Below are positions 1-11,696 of a stretch of DNA of 64,000 bases, piece after piece. Source of the DNA: Channallabes apus (lineage: Eukaryota; Chordata; Actinopteri; Siluriformes; Clariidae); assembly GCA_030522415.1 (NCBI GenBank), contig CM060109.1, positions 6,324,655 through 6,388,654 on the forward strand, written 5' to 3'. Each line of letters begins with the position of its first letter. Within the stretch, counting starts at the first letter, position 1. The notes beneath the pieces were generated by a model. The model saw only the letters and a list, made by a program, of their open reading frames with translations. It was not told where the DNA came from and ran no database searches. The position numbers were made by a program, and so were the translations under genes.

Positions 1-806
1 ATTTGCAAGCATATTTCAGCTGTGACCAGATGTTTATTTAACCATCGTTAATTCTCTTGTTAACTAATTGTTGATCCCTTTTTGGTACAACAGATTTTAA
101 TGAATTATCATCTGGGTTGTGAAGACGCATCTACACGACTGTGCTTCCATCTAAACAGGGCGTGTAGAAAGTCTTTCATCTCCTCAGTTACGGTCACAAA
201 ATCTTTCTTTGTTCTCATAATTCAAAAAATATGCAGAGAATGAGATCCACAGAGCAGATGCCTTGTCTCAAGTTGTTTCGTATTTACACTGAAGCGCACT
301 GTTCGGGACGCAGGCATTTTGTAGCGCTGTGGGAATTCTCCGTGGAAAAATTACATTCCCTAAGTGGTTCGCTTTGTAACAAAATGATTTCTTGTAGCTT
401 TAAGTGCACTAGTATGGATTCATACTGGAGGTATATGTTTAAAACTGTTAACTGTATATATTATTTAGAAAAATTATTTACAGGCGCAAAGGACAATAGG
501 GACTTATAAAAGTTTGTATGATAATTGGTAAGACTTCTCTATGTTTGTGGTTTTAGGTTGCTAGGTTATGATTCCAGGACACTTTTGTTAGAAAGTGTCG
601 TACTGTACGCACCATCTCATTTACTGATGTTTCAGATTTCGTAAATACAAATTACGTACATATGGAGCAAGTTCACACTTTGTAGAAATATATTTTTCAA
701 TGTCCATACTACCATATCATATGTTTGTGTCTAATACTGTCTTAATATTTTAGTCCATTACATGCAGTTTGTAATTTATCAGAAACTTTTAAAATGTAAC
801 CTACAG

Positions 807-850
807 TATGTATCTATAAGCATATTTATTAATCTGCTTATAGATACATA
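807..850. repeat. Perfect 16-bp inverted repeat (hairpin) next to poly-T
   Basis: TATGTATCTATAAGCA (807-822) and its exact complement (835-850) are separated by a 12-base loop. A run of about 28 T follows at 861-888. Probably the end of a small transposable element or a chance AT-rich palindrome. Confidence 0.6.
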
Positions 851-857
851 AGCAGAT

Positions 858-888
<31 letters not shown>

Positions 889-939
889 CCTCTATTTCTA
901 TTTATAGATTATTTCTTTTGTTTCTTGTTATTTGCACAA

Positions 940-1047
940 AGTAGGAGCGGTTCAGGATACATTTCACTGCGTGTTGTACTTGTATAACTATGCATGTGAC
1001 AAATAAAGAATCTTGAATCTTGAATCTTGAATCTTGAATCTTGAATT
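940..1047 (+). mobile_element. LINE-like 3' end with TCTTGAA tail repeats
   Basis: A segment of the type ATTTCACTGCGTG...GTGACAAATAAAG is followed by five copies of the heptamer AATCTTG/TCTTGAA. Short tandem 3' tails of this sort end many fish non-LTR retrotransposons and the SINEs that use their machinery. No coding part remains, so the family is not assigned. Confidence 0.45.
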
Positions 1048-2859
1048 GAAAGCGGTGAAGGAGCAATTTGGTCTGGCTTTTAGATAAAGTCCTTCCATAC
1101 GCCATCTGGCGGATATTCTTTAAAGCACAATAAATGTATAAAAATTATAAAATGGTGTTTGCGGGATCAAGCGGCACTCCGCGAGACGAATTGCTGCCTT
1201 CCACAGGAGAAAACGTGCATTCTTAATGACCACAGCTGTAAATGATGTAGATTTTACTCAAAGTCTAAGATTTTATGATTTTTTAAAAGACAGTCAAGAA
1301 ACAAAATTACTGAAAGAAAGAAAAAGAAAGAAAAGAAAGAAACTAACTAACTAACTAACTTTGTGGTCCTCTCACCATCCTATTAGCCACTGAAATAAAT
1401 TTTATCTATAAATTATATCAAATGCTTAAAAAGGTACTTATTCAGTAAATAAACAAACAAAAACAAATACATGAAATACATAATTACATCATCTCAAGAG
1501 CCACAGCAATATATTTTACCTAAAGCATAAAACTTATGTATTGTAAATAACCATGATTTTTGTTTTTATAAATAAATAAAGGCCTAATCACCATATCGAG
1601 AGCCACTACGATATGTTTAACCTGAAACAAATCAAACTTGATTTTTTTAAGTACTTAACCAAGAAAACAAAAACAAACAAACAAACAAACAAATACAAAT
1701 AAATAAGGTGGACTGCTGCTTTTGAAATTTACAGAACTGTACCACCTCCACTTGACCACTGACAATGTAATATAATAGCTACTGTATCTACCTCATTAAT
1801 TAACCTGGTTATCCAGATACCTGTAGCTGCCACGTTAACGTGACTTTGTACAAAGTCGTAAGCAACAAGCAAAAATTCTTAGAACTAAACACAAGGGAAA
1901 ATCATTAAATGCTTATTTTCCTGAATTTGATAACACGCAAATGTTTCATATTACAGAATGCACACTTAAACTAAAACAAGATGCTGGCAATGTTGAGAAT
2001 TTGCAGCGTTTTATCCATTTGTTATGGCTTTAAGAAAGGAAAAGGGAAAAAAAAAAAGAGACAACATGTTCATTCGTTATATCCATGGTGCAATACATCA
2101 CGCAGAAATGAGGGCTTTCAGTCTGAGGCAGCACAAAGCTTTTAAAGGCTGTTACAATCTGTTCCCCGTATCCCACTACTGTGATATAAACGAGCGTAAA
2201 TAACGCTTCTCAAGCTCGTCGTTTCCACCGACCTGGCTTTGCGACTCTGATAAACTAAGCTTAACCACAGCGCAGCATAACACTACCGGCTCCCGTTCAA
2301 AGCCGTCCTGACTACGTTCTTGGTTAGGCATGATTAATGAAATGATAACACTTTAGCAGCGGAGTTATGGCCCTCTCCCTGCTCGGAGAGAAGCTCTCGT
2401 CCTGCGATATTCATCATTGATTCAAGGAGAAATGCTAATCAGACCCTTATTACTGAGTGGCCTGTTTGAGGTGGCTTTCATGCTGTCATGGCTCTCAAAC
2501 ACACTCCCATTTTCTCTTCAATACTAAATCTTTCCTCAGCAAGCAACCGTCATCCCGAGGACTGAATGCTGGGGAGTGTCGAAGGGGAGGAAGGAATGGA
2601 AAAACACTTTTCCTTGGTTTTATACTGTAGCCATATTGTATTTGCTTCATATAAATCATTCATTTATTATCAATCATTTCTAGCAGAAAATTTCATCCCT
2701 GGCAAATTGTGATGATAAACCAAGAATAAAACATTTCAGTTTTTTTTTTTTTAACACTAACTCTAATTTCTCACACTAGCTAATCATTGAATAGTTTCCT
2801 GTAAATGCACAACCCTGAGTGTTTCCTCCTTACTCGCTGGGCAGTTATCAAAGATAATC

Positions 2860-2912
2860 TCTCTCTCTCTCGCTCTCTCTGTCTCGCTCTCTCTCTCTCG
2901 CTCTCTCTCTCT
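2860..2912. repeat. CT-rich microsatellite
   Basis: Imperfect (TC)n interrupted by CG-containing units. Confidence 0.85.
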
Positions 2913-3304
2913 TTTAATTGCTAAGGCTTGAAAAGAGCCCACTGTTTGAAGCTTGTGCCGATGAACGCTAAGACGGCCGAGCAATAATGTGTCCATCTTT
3001 ATGTGCATATGCTCTTCAAGCGTACTCTGATGAGTCTCCATATATTTAGATTCAAAATATAAATCATACTCTGCGTTTGCAATTTTCAAGACAATTAGGC
3101 AGCGGAAAATGGATGAGTCTCCAATAATTACAGCCGGCAGTCAGAGCGGATGTAAATGAGAGGGGGTTATTGAGTTTGATGCAGATGTATATAAATAAAT
3201 ATATATGTATAAAAGTGGGCCCCCAGATGGCTTTCTGATGGTGTTTGTTACTTAGTGGAGTGAGGAAAGGCTGAAGAGAAGGAAAGACAGACAAGGGTTA
3301 ATCT

Positions 3305-3305
3305 G

Positions 3306-3362
<57 letters not shown>
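3305..3362. repeat. AC/GA microsatellite
   Basis: A short AC run followed by about 22 uninterrupted GA units. Confidence 0.9.
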
Positions 3363-3363
<1 letters not shown>

Positions 3364-3536
3364 TTTCTTCTGAATTCTAAGGAATCACCTCTACTGAGAC
3401 TCCTGTGTACACATCTACAATGTACAGAATACCGTAAACTACACGCTATTTTACTATGTGGTTAACTAGCAAAGACTCTCAAAACCCTCGTCACTTTTCA
3501 CATCTCTGCCTGATAATCATATTCTTTTCCTTTTTT

Positions 3537-3762
3537 TACAGCAAGTTAAATCAGGAGAATCCCGAGGCTTCTGGTCTCAGCTGGGTTTCCTCCTTATATA
3601 AGCCGGACATCTAAAGAAGGAGATGAGAGGCTTCCTGAAGCAAGACGTCTCCATATTCTAAATAAAACAGATGGTAAAGCAATCTGATCTGGAAAATCGT
3701 GACATATGCTTAATATTTATCAAACAGCATTTTCATCGGTCATGAAAAATGGATGCATAAAC
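3537..3762 (-). repeat. Copy 1 of a dispersed 220-bp repeat (inverted relative to copy 2)
   Basis: The reverse complement of this stretch matches 8539-8757. The best part (3541-3660 against 8641-8757) is about nine-tenths identical by eye and includes GGAAGCCTCTCATCT, TAGATGTCCGGCTTATATAA and AACCCAGCTGAGACCAGAAG. The outer part shares AATGCTGTTTG and ATCAGATTGCTTTACC. It has no open frame or terminal repeats I recognise. Confidence 0.8.
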
Positions 3763-3856
3763 ACTTTTTCAGGTTTAAAATAGTGATGAGATTTTGAGCC
3801 GTTGGAAGGTACAGTAGTGATCACTATTGTCTTAATATTGAAGACGCTGGCTGTTG

Positions 3857-3860
<4 letters not shown>

Positions 3861-3902
<42 letters not shown>

Positions 3903-3904
3903 AT

Positions 3905-3944
<40 letters not shown>

Positions 3945-3980
3945 ACACTCATACATACAAACACACACACTCATACATAC

Positions 3981-4012
<32 letters not shown>
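3861..4012. repeat. AC microsatellite with CTCATACAT interruptions
   Basis: About 150 bp of (CA)n broken three times by the same CTCATACATA(C/A) variant, which suggests duplication of interrupted blocks rather than independent point changes. Confidence 0.95.
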
Positions 4013-4013
<1 letters not shown>

Positions 4014-4169
4014 GAAGGATATTTGGGATACTTCGGTGGTATACAAAGAAAGAGCTAAAGCTTAGAATTTTTTATTAATAATTTCTAACTTTTATCTTAT
4101 TTTATCCAGCCATCAATCAACCATCATATATATTATGCAACCAGCTATCCATCATGCAGAGATAGAAAA

Positions 4170-4650
4170 TTGTTTGATAGGAACAAACTGGACAAGTCAA
4201 TTAAAAAGGCCGGATCTGTGCTAGGCATGGAGCTTGACTCGGTGGATGTAGTAGCAAAAAGGAGGATTCTGTCCAAAGTACAATCCATTGTGAACAATCC
4301 TTCTCACCCGCTATACAGTGTTTTGGTTGAACAGAGGAGCAGCTTCAGCCAGAGACTGATTACTATCAAGTGTTCCACTGAGCGTCACAGGAAATCCTTT
4401 CTCCCAACGGCCATAAAACTTTACAACTCTTCTCTGTAACTCATACACACATGTATGTGGATTTTTTCACTGACTGGTATACAACAGGACACTAATACTT
4501 ACCCATATTTTTTTTTTTTTTTTTTTGTATTATTATTTATTACCTTTATCTTCCTTAGTTAAACAACTGTGAGCACCTGTAACCGAGCATAAGCAATTTC
4601 CCTTTGGGATTAATAAAGTTCTTTGAATCTTTGAATCTTGAATCTTTGAA
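4170..4650 (+). mobile_element. LINE (non-LTR retrotransposon) 3' end, truncated
   Basis: An open stretch 4170-4439 encodes the C-terminus of a fish LINE ORF2, including KRRILSKVQSIVNNPSHPLY and RKSFLPTAIKLYNSSL, and then stops. The 3' UTR follows, with a poly-T, TTTGGGATTAATAAAG and a tail of TTGAATCT-type repeats to about 4650. The reverse transcriptase domain is missing, so it is a 5'-truncated dead copy. The protein resembles the tails of L2/CR1-clade or Rex-type elements; the exact family is not certain. Confidence 0.8.
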
Positions 4651-4667
4651 ACCTAACTAGCTCATAT

Positions 4668-4918
4668 GGGCAGTGGTGGCTCAGTCGGTTAAGGCTGTGG
4701 GTTTCTGGGTTAACCCCAGCATCGCCAAGTTGCCACTGTTGAGCCCTTGAGCAAGGCCTTTAACCCTATCTGCTCCAGGGGCTATAAGCTGGCTGACCCT
4801 GCGCTCTGACCCCAGTTTCCTAATTGGGATACGCGAAGAAGAAATTCCACTGTGCTGTAATAATGTACATGTGACAAATAATTGAATATTCTTCTTCTTC
4901 TTCTTCTTCTTCTTCTTC
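4668..4918 (+). mobile_element. tRNA-derived SINE
   Basis: The head GGTGGCTCAGTCGGTTAAGG resembles a tRNA-type promoter A box. The body has AAGTTGCCACTGTTGAGCCC and TTGAGCAAGGC, and the tail is GACAAATAATTGAAT followed by (CTT)n at 4889-4918. Related copies are at 19600, 29821 and 45308. Confidence 0.85.
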
Positions 4919-5218
4919 ATGCAACTAGTAAGATTTCTTGTTTTACATGATAGCTGGGTCTAGCTAGGAATTCCGTAATGGTTGCATTGTTTTTATAAAT
5001 ATTTTTACCTTTTTTCCACAACCACACAAAAAGGGAATAGCTTATTTTACTTGCAAACCAGCTATCTGAGTTCTCTCTCGCTTTGAGCAACGATAAAAAC
5101 AAAGACAATTAGCTTATTTTACTAACAAGCTAGCTAACGTAAGCTAGGCATATTTAAATGATGTAATTAAAGTATTTATACTCTTTAAATGTGTTTACTT
5201 GAGTTAGGAATTTCGTAA

Positions 5219-5285
5219 TTATTTATTATTATTATTATTAGTAGTAGTAGTAGTAGTAGTAGTATTATACATAAATAATAATAAT
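5219..5285. repeat. ATT/AGT trinucleotide repeats
   Basis: (ATT)n running into (AGT)n and then ATA-rich sequence. Confidence 0.85.
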
Positions 5286-5577
5286 CAATTTCATCAATTT
5301 CACCTTATTTTACACATCTATTAACCATACAAAGAAAGAGACCTAGCTAGCTTATTTCAATAGAAAGCCGGCTACTGTACCTCAAGCTTGACATATTTTA
5401 ATGATTAAATTAAAAAATTTTTCTATCTATCAACTATCAACCATACAAAGAATGACATTTACCTTATGTTCAACTAGCAAGTTAGCTATCTGAATTTATT
5501 TATGATTAAAGCGTATTTGTTTAGGACATACAGAACATCTGACCATGTTGATGTTGGACGACACAAACGTGTCCATG

Positions 5578-6525
5578 ACCACCACATCACCACACCACCA
5601 CATCACCACACCACCACCATCACCATACCACCACATCACCATACCACCACATCACCACACCACCACCACACCACCACATCATCACCACACCACCACATCA
5701 CCACACCACCACCATCACCACACCACCACCATCACCACACCACCACCATACCACCACATCACCACACCACCACCATCACCATACCACCACCACATCACCA
5801 CACCACCACCACACCACCACATCACCACCACACCACCATCACCATACCACCACCACATCACCACACCACCACCACACCACCACACCACCACCACACCACC
5901 ACATCATCACCACACCACCACATCACCACACCACCACCATCACCACACCACCACCATCACCATACCACCACATCACCACATCACCATACCACCACATCAC
6001 CACCACACCACCATCACCATACCACCACATCACCACCACACCACCATCACCATACCACCACCACATCACCACATCACCACACCACCACCACACCATACCA
6101 CCACATCACCACACCACCACATCACCACCACATCACTACATCACCACATCACCACCACACCACCATCACCATACCATCACCACATCACCACATCACCACA
6201 CCACCACATCACCACCACATCACTACATCACCACACCACCACCACACCACCACCACATCACCACACCACCACCACACCACCACCACATCACCACACCACC
6301 ATCACCATACCACCACATCACCACACCACCACCATATCACCACATCACCACACCACCACATCACCACCACATCACTACATCACCACATCACCACCACACC
6401 ACCATCACCATACCACCACCACATCACTACACCACCACACCACCACCACATCACCACACCACCACCACATCACCACACCACCATCACCATACCACCACAT
6501 CACCACACCACCACATCACCACACC
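5578..6525. repeat. ACC/CAT minisatellite, about 950 bp
   Basis: Made of the modules CACCACAC, CACCACAT and CACCATCACCAT in variable order. Because such modules contain no stop codon, two plus-strand frames stay open through it (5502-6542 and 5545-6606), giving His/Thr/Pro/Ser-only products. There is no composition expected of a gene, no homologue and no splice context, so I do not call a protein. The complementary strand is rich in GGTGGTG. Confidence 0.95.
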
Positions 6526-7316
6526 TATACGTTGATACTTAGTTATTTACATAAGCATTACATTTCTGTTAATTTGTTCTGTTCATATTTAAGTCCCCAG
6601 ACCTGAAACTCTGAGCTCTTCACCAAAGCACCATCAAATCACCAAATATCCGAACCTCACCATCACATCCCTTCTCTACTCCATTATCTCACATAACAAG
6701 ACGACAATGTCTGTTGTGCTCCTCTCCCTCATGTTAAATAGAGAGCCTGTCTTCATCTCAATCGCCCCGCCGGGGCCGGGAGCCAAGGCCGCGCCGCAAA
6801 CACTGTGTTTAAATCAGATTAGCTTGGGTCAATCAATACTCACCCTCATTACAATGAGCCATGAGATGGCTTTGCCGTGCCGTATTTCTCCCGTGTGAAG
6901 TTCAAATACAACACAATACAACGACTCACCACACAGTGATGATCATTCACTCAAATGGTTCTGTCTTTTTTTTATAATATAGTTAACAAGTTTCAACAAA
7001 TATTGCATATTTATTTGATGTACAGACAAAGCATGCTGTAAGTTTGGCCTCTTACCAACTCTAAATCTCTAAATCTAGTTTTCACAAGAATGGTGCACTG
7101 GTACACAATGGTGTTTTGTGGAATTCTGTACTTTCAGTAGCATCAAACACACTGGACTGTAAAAGGTATTAATATCTGGCTTATTGCAATTTGAAATCAC
7201 AGGTTTCTGTACATACTGTAGGCCAAGGGCCACTGCGGTAAATGTAAAAAAAAATCCTAAGTACAAATTTACAAGGACATCAGCACATTATAACACTATG
7301 TGTTATACGCACATAG

Positions 7317-7797
7317 ATTAGCCATAACATAAAAACCCTAAACATTATGCCCAGTATTATGTAGGTTCTCCTTATGCCTCCTGAGACTCTCCAAGACCTT
7401 TGGGAGTGTGCTGTGATGTCTGACACTGGGACAGTGCATTCTTTGGGTCTCCATGGATCGGACTTGTTTGTCCGGCGCATCCCATGGCCGCTCAATTGGA
7501 TTGGGATCTGTGAAATTTGTAGGCCGGGTCAAGAACCTTGAACTCTTTGCCTGCTAAGCCCCATGCATGGTGGACTGTGGTGCACTGGGTCTTCTGATAC
7601 CTTTCTATCATAGCCAAATGTTTTAATGATTTGTGCTATGTTGGCTTTTCTGTGGAATTGGACCAGATGTGCTGGCCTTTAGCCCGGACAGACATAAATG
7701 AGCCTTGGGGTTCCCATGATCCTGTCAATCGTTTGCTGGTATATAATTGATAATCAATGTTATTGAATTCACCCAGCAGTGGTGTTAAGAGTCATTA
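7317..7797 (-). mobile_element. Decayed Tc1-like DNA transposon remnant
   Basis: On the minus strand 7338-7532 still shows FTDPNPIERPWDAPDKQVRS, the region around the last catalytic acidic residue (usually SPDLNPIEH-W) of a Tc1-like transposase common in fish. The ends resemble a terminal repeat of the type AGCCATAACAT...AAACC. It has many stops and frameshifts and is non-functional. A relative lies at 56418-56856. Confidence 0.7.
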
Positions 7798-8538
7798 TTG
7801 TTTTTTTCAATATCCATTCCACTATTTATCAACTTTAAGCGCATTATCCTGGTCAAGTGTGGGTGGATCCAGAGGCAGTCCCTACAACACTGGTGTACAC
7901 CCTGGACACGTCTAGCCCTGGTCTATTTGTGTTTAATCCAGCTTCCTGCACTTAGGAAATCCACAACGACACTGAGATGTGAAACTAGAACTGGAGATCC
8001 TTGAGAATCAAGATGTGTTGTGGATTATAATAGAATGTGATTAAATCTGGAAACTTGAACAAAAGCTGTAAAGTTATCGAGCTGGCCATTTTACTCTACG
8101 CAAATATCGTCACTAAGGTCTCGCGTTGGAAGTGAACATGGAATTGTTGATCTTGAAGTGACGCAGATGATGACAAAGTTCAGAAATTGAAGTAGTCGCT
8201 TAATAAAAGTCATATAACACAACAGATTTTCAGATCCATACACACATTCGTATTAGATGGACAATGACGTCAGAACGTTAATTTAATCCCAGCCTTAAAA
8301 AAAAAATAATAATAATAAAATAAAACACCCAAAAGCTTTTATCTCCAACCTGCTCCGGCTGCTTCCCACTCATTTTTACGTGAGCCCATTTCAAAAGAGA
8401 ACTTTGAAATAAATCGAAGCTCGCTGCTCTTTGATCATTATTGAATTACCAGCTAAAGCGTCCTCTTAAAACCGCCCTGATTCAATTAAGCACTTGACGT
8501 TTGCTCTTTCTGTAATACGACCTCATTTATCAGAGACG

Positions 8539-8757
8539 GATTAAAATGCTGTTTGTTAAATATTAAGCATACGTCATGTTTTTTTTTTTTCAGATCAGAT
8601 TGCTTTACCGCTATTTTTTGTTTTATTTTTGAATATGGCGACGTTTCGCTGCAGGAAGCCTCTCATCTCTTTCTTTAGATGTCCGGCTTATATAAGGAAG
8701 AAACCCAGCTGAGACCAGAAGCTTGAGGATTTTCCTGATTTAACATGCTGTAAATTA
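8539..8757 (+). repeat. Copy 2 of the dispersed 220-bp repeat
   Basis: Inverted relative to 3537-3762 and about 4.8 kb away; see that entry for the shared blocks. A poly-T insertion (8580-8590) separates its two best-matching parts. Confidence 0.8.
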
Positions 8758-9896
8758 TTCCACCATTCTTTCAGCTTATTACCTTCAACTCTTCTCAATC
8801 TCTCTATATAACAGACTAAAAAGATCAGAGGGAAAGGAATTGACTCGGTATCCTTCTTCCTCGCGCCCCTTCTTGCTCTCTCTTCCTTTCATTTAATCAT
8901 AACTACCTCTGACTGCGATTAATCTCATCCAGCTTTCTCTCGTCCGCCTGGAATAACACATCGTCGCAGTTTCAATTACGGGAAGCGTGAAGCGGCGTGA
9001 TGGGCTAATCTGAGGTCTTACAGGTGTCCTGATCAGTGCAGCAACGCTGCAAGTCAGCACCATTCCAGCTCGGTGTAATTCCACACATGCACATGAGAAT
9101 ATTTCTCACTGCCTGCTAATACATAGCAGTGGACGTTGCTGAAATATCGATTAGGGTTCCAGCTGCGCCGCTTCCTTTCGCTCTGGTTTAATTAGATTCG
9201 GTTCTTTATTCCTAACGCGTCCTCTGAGGGCGGACTCTCCTTGTGCTCCTCTCAAAGTTTCTTCCATTTGGTTTGAAGCTCATATACTGTACAGTCACGC
9301 CTCCAAGAAAATATGCTACTTAAAAAAATGATCCCCAATCACTTAACCACATTAGGAAGGAAAATAAACTAAGAAACAAACGCTAGACAACGCTGCTGCC
9401 ATTCGTGAGTGGGTGTTGCTAGTAGCTAGCTCGCTTTGCTAATCAGAAAACAAAGCTAGTACAGAGTGTAGCATGTGGTTAAATCAAACAACCACTTTTA
9501 TACACATTAGTCTGGTGTTTTATGTATTTTTACCTTGGTATTAAAGACGCTTGATAGTGCGCGTGAAGAAACTATAAGCATTACGCAACTTGTCACCAGC
9601 GTTAAAGATTTCCGCTAATCCACACTTCATAATGCCCTGCATATAGAAATCAATTATAACAATGACATGGACGGTACTGTATATGTAAAATATTGTATAT
9701 GTCCTTTTTAGTGCACTACAAGAAAGGGCATCAAAGGTGCTAAGGTTTCTAGCATTAAATAACTAGCAATAATAAGCAGACAAAATTAGCTCCATGCTAA
9801 CTCTAACTGCATAACGGATAAACACCATTAGTCCTTATCTACCCTGCGCTTTTATACCCTGCGCAAGAACTCACAGGTCTGCCTTCATATTTTCTA

Positions 9897-10525
9897 TGAA
9901 GGGTGTTCAAATCAAACCGGGACTTGAGATGAAATTGCTGGTGAATGAAGGTGTAAAAGCAGTTGTCAATTAAGGAAGACTGCCAACACAGTACAGTATG
10001 ACCCTCGGATAACTTGTACAGTAGAAAAGACGAATCTGTGTGTATCTAATCTAACTGTACACACACTCATTCACCAACACTACTTGCACATTACAGGAAC
10101 TCAGCTGGGAGTTATCGCCACAACCCCTGTGCAGTCATAATCCAACCCGGGCAGTGTGTAGCTCGGTGGTTAAGGCATTGAAAGATCATCAGAAGGTTCC
10201 TGGGTCAAGTCCTGCCACCATTAAGTTGCCATTGTTGGGCCCTTGAGCAAGGCCCTCCATCTGCTCAGATGTGTAATGAGATAAAAATGTAAGTCGCTCT
10301 GGATAAGGGAGTTCCTGGGAGGCCAGCGTTTCCGATCATGGCTCCTGGTGTACTGAGAAAACGTTCTACCTTGATGGTGTCCAAGCACTACTGAAACAAC
10401 TGGGATAAGCGCATTCGTGTAGCAGGAGATTATATAGAGAAATAAAGGGAGTTTCTATAAATCTCACAACTGTGTTCTGCTATTCTGCACAATCAAAAGT
10501 CCCGTTTTGACTTGAACACCCCTTG
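9897..10525 (+). mobile_element. Non-autonomous mariner-like element with a nested SINE
   Basis: The ends are inverted repeats: TGAAGGGTGTTCAAATCAAA on the left, and on the right a strand that reads CAAGGGGTGTTCAAGTCAAA in reverse complement. Both are flanked by TA (9895-9896, 10526-10527), the mariner target. Just inside, the left end keeps the start of a mariner transposase (MKLLVNEGVKAV-like). A SINE sits at 10149-10307. The rest of the transposase is lost. Confidence 0.75.
10149..10307 (+). mobile_element. tRNA-derived SINE nested in a mariner element
   Basis: Shares the GTAGCTCGGTGGTTAAGGCA head, the TTGGGCCCTTGAGCAAGGCC core and the AAGTCGCTCTGGATAAG tail with the copies at 16446 and 32157. 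It interrupts the mariner remnant, so it is the younger insertion. Confidence 0.8.
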
Positions 10526-10883
10526 TAGTTTTTGTTCAAGGTTAAATTTCTTTGTGTGTTTGTGTCAAAGCACAAAGCAGAAAAATCCCGGTTTCAGGTG
10601 TCATCCTAGCAAGAAATCCTACAAATCATGGCTAATAACATAAGTGTTGGCACCCCCGTTTCAAGCACCTGGTGCAGTGTGTTATGTAACAGCTGTAGCC
10701 AGAAAATGTGTAAAAATTTTAAAAAGTGTACCCAAAATAAGAGAACACCAAACACCAAGGAATAAAAATAAATAATAGAATGAATCAATTATTTAAATAC
10801 TTATTCATTCTGGATGCAATGAGTGGGAGCCACATTTACATATCAATGAGAGATTTTCTATGCTTTAAAACACTCCGTTCTTT

Positions 10884-10887
<4 letters not shown>

Positions 10888-10939
<52 letters not shown>
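10888..10939. repeat. AC microsatellite
   Basis: About 26 uninterrupted CA units. Confidence 0.95.
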
Positions 10940-10943
<4 letters not shown>

Positions 10944-11648
10944 GTCGGCCAAAACATGGTGTCGGTGCTAAGACGTGTCTCCGCCCGGTGAAACAGTGAA
11001 TTTTCAGATAGGATGATAGAACACCATTTGTCATAACACTAAATGCCTCTTTTATCTACTGCTTCATGCTTTGTTTTTTGTAAACATACACACACATTTA
11101 TATTTTTATCAGATAAAAAGAAAAACATTTGCTAAATACAGTTTCAGGCCCTTTTATGTCCGTAGTGTCCGTTACTTTTTTGAATTCAAATCTTTCAACG
11201 GTCTTAACTGTCACTCAGATGAAACTTGGCCAATTTGGACAAAATAACAAAATAATTAAAAAGTGTATTATTCTAAAATGTTAAATTGTTAAGATATTAC
11301 AGCATGAATTTGACGTGGTTACGGACACTACAGGTCACCACAGGAAAAATCCATAATTTTGCACGGAATGCTTTAATTTAAGCAACACTTTTTATGGTTC
11401 TAGACGCTTATACCGATCGCAGTATTAATACTCATAAAGAAATATGAATAATACTTTGTATTTTTAATGAAATGTTTCTGAAGTGAGACAGTATAGCAAT
11501 GAAAAATGTCTGGTTTTTTGAGGCACATACAAAATCATCTTTCCAAAACAGATGAAGGTATCAACTTGAAACACACACACGCACACACACACAGGGTATC
11601 TCGTCGCTGTACATTTCAAGGTTGAGGCAACCGAAATATGTAATGCAA

Positions 11649-11696
11649 ATATAATAGATAGATAGATCGATAGATAGATCGATAGATAGATAGAAA
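11649..11696. repeat. GATA/GATC tetranucleotide repeat
   Basis: (ATAG)n with two ATCG variants; about a dozen units. Confidence 0.9.

Noticed and set aside
5502..6606. Two overlapping frames of about 350 codons rich in His, Thr and Pro, looking like metal-binding proteins
   Set aside because: They are translations of a CACCAC/CACCAT minisatellite that simply lacks stop codons; two frames are open at once, and there is no homologue or gene context.
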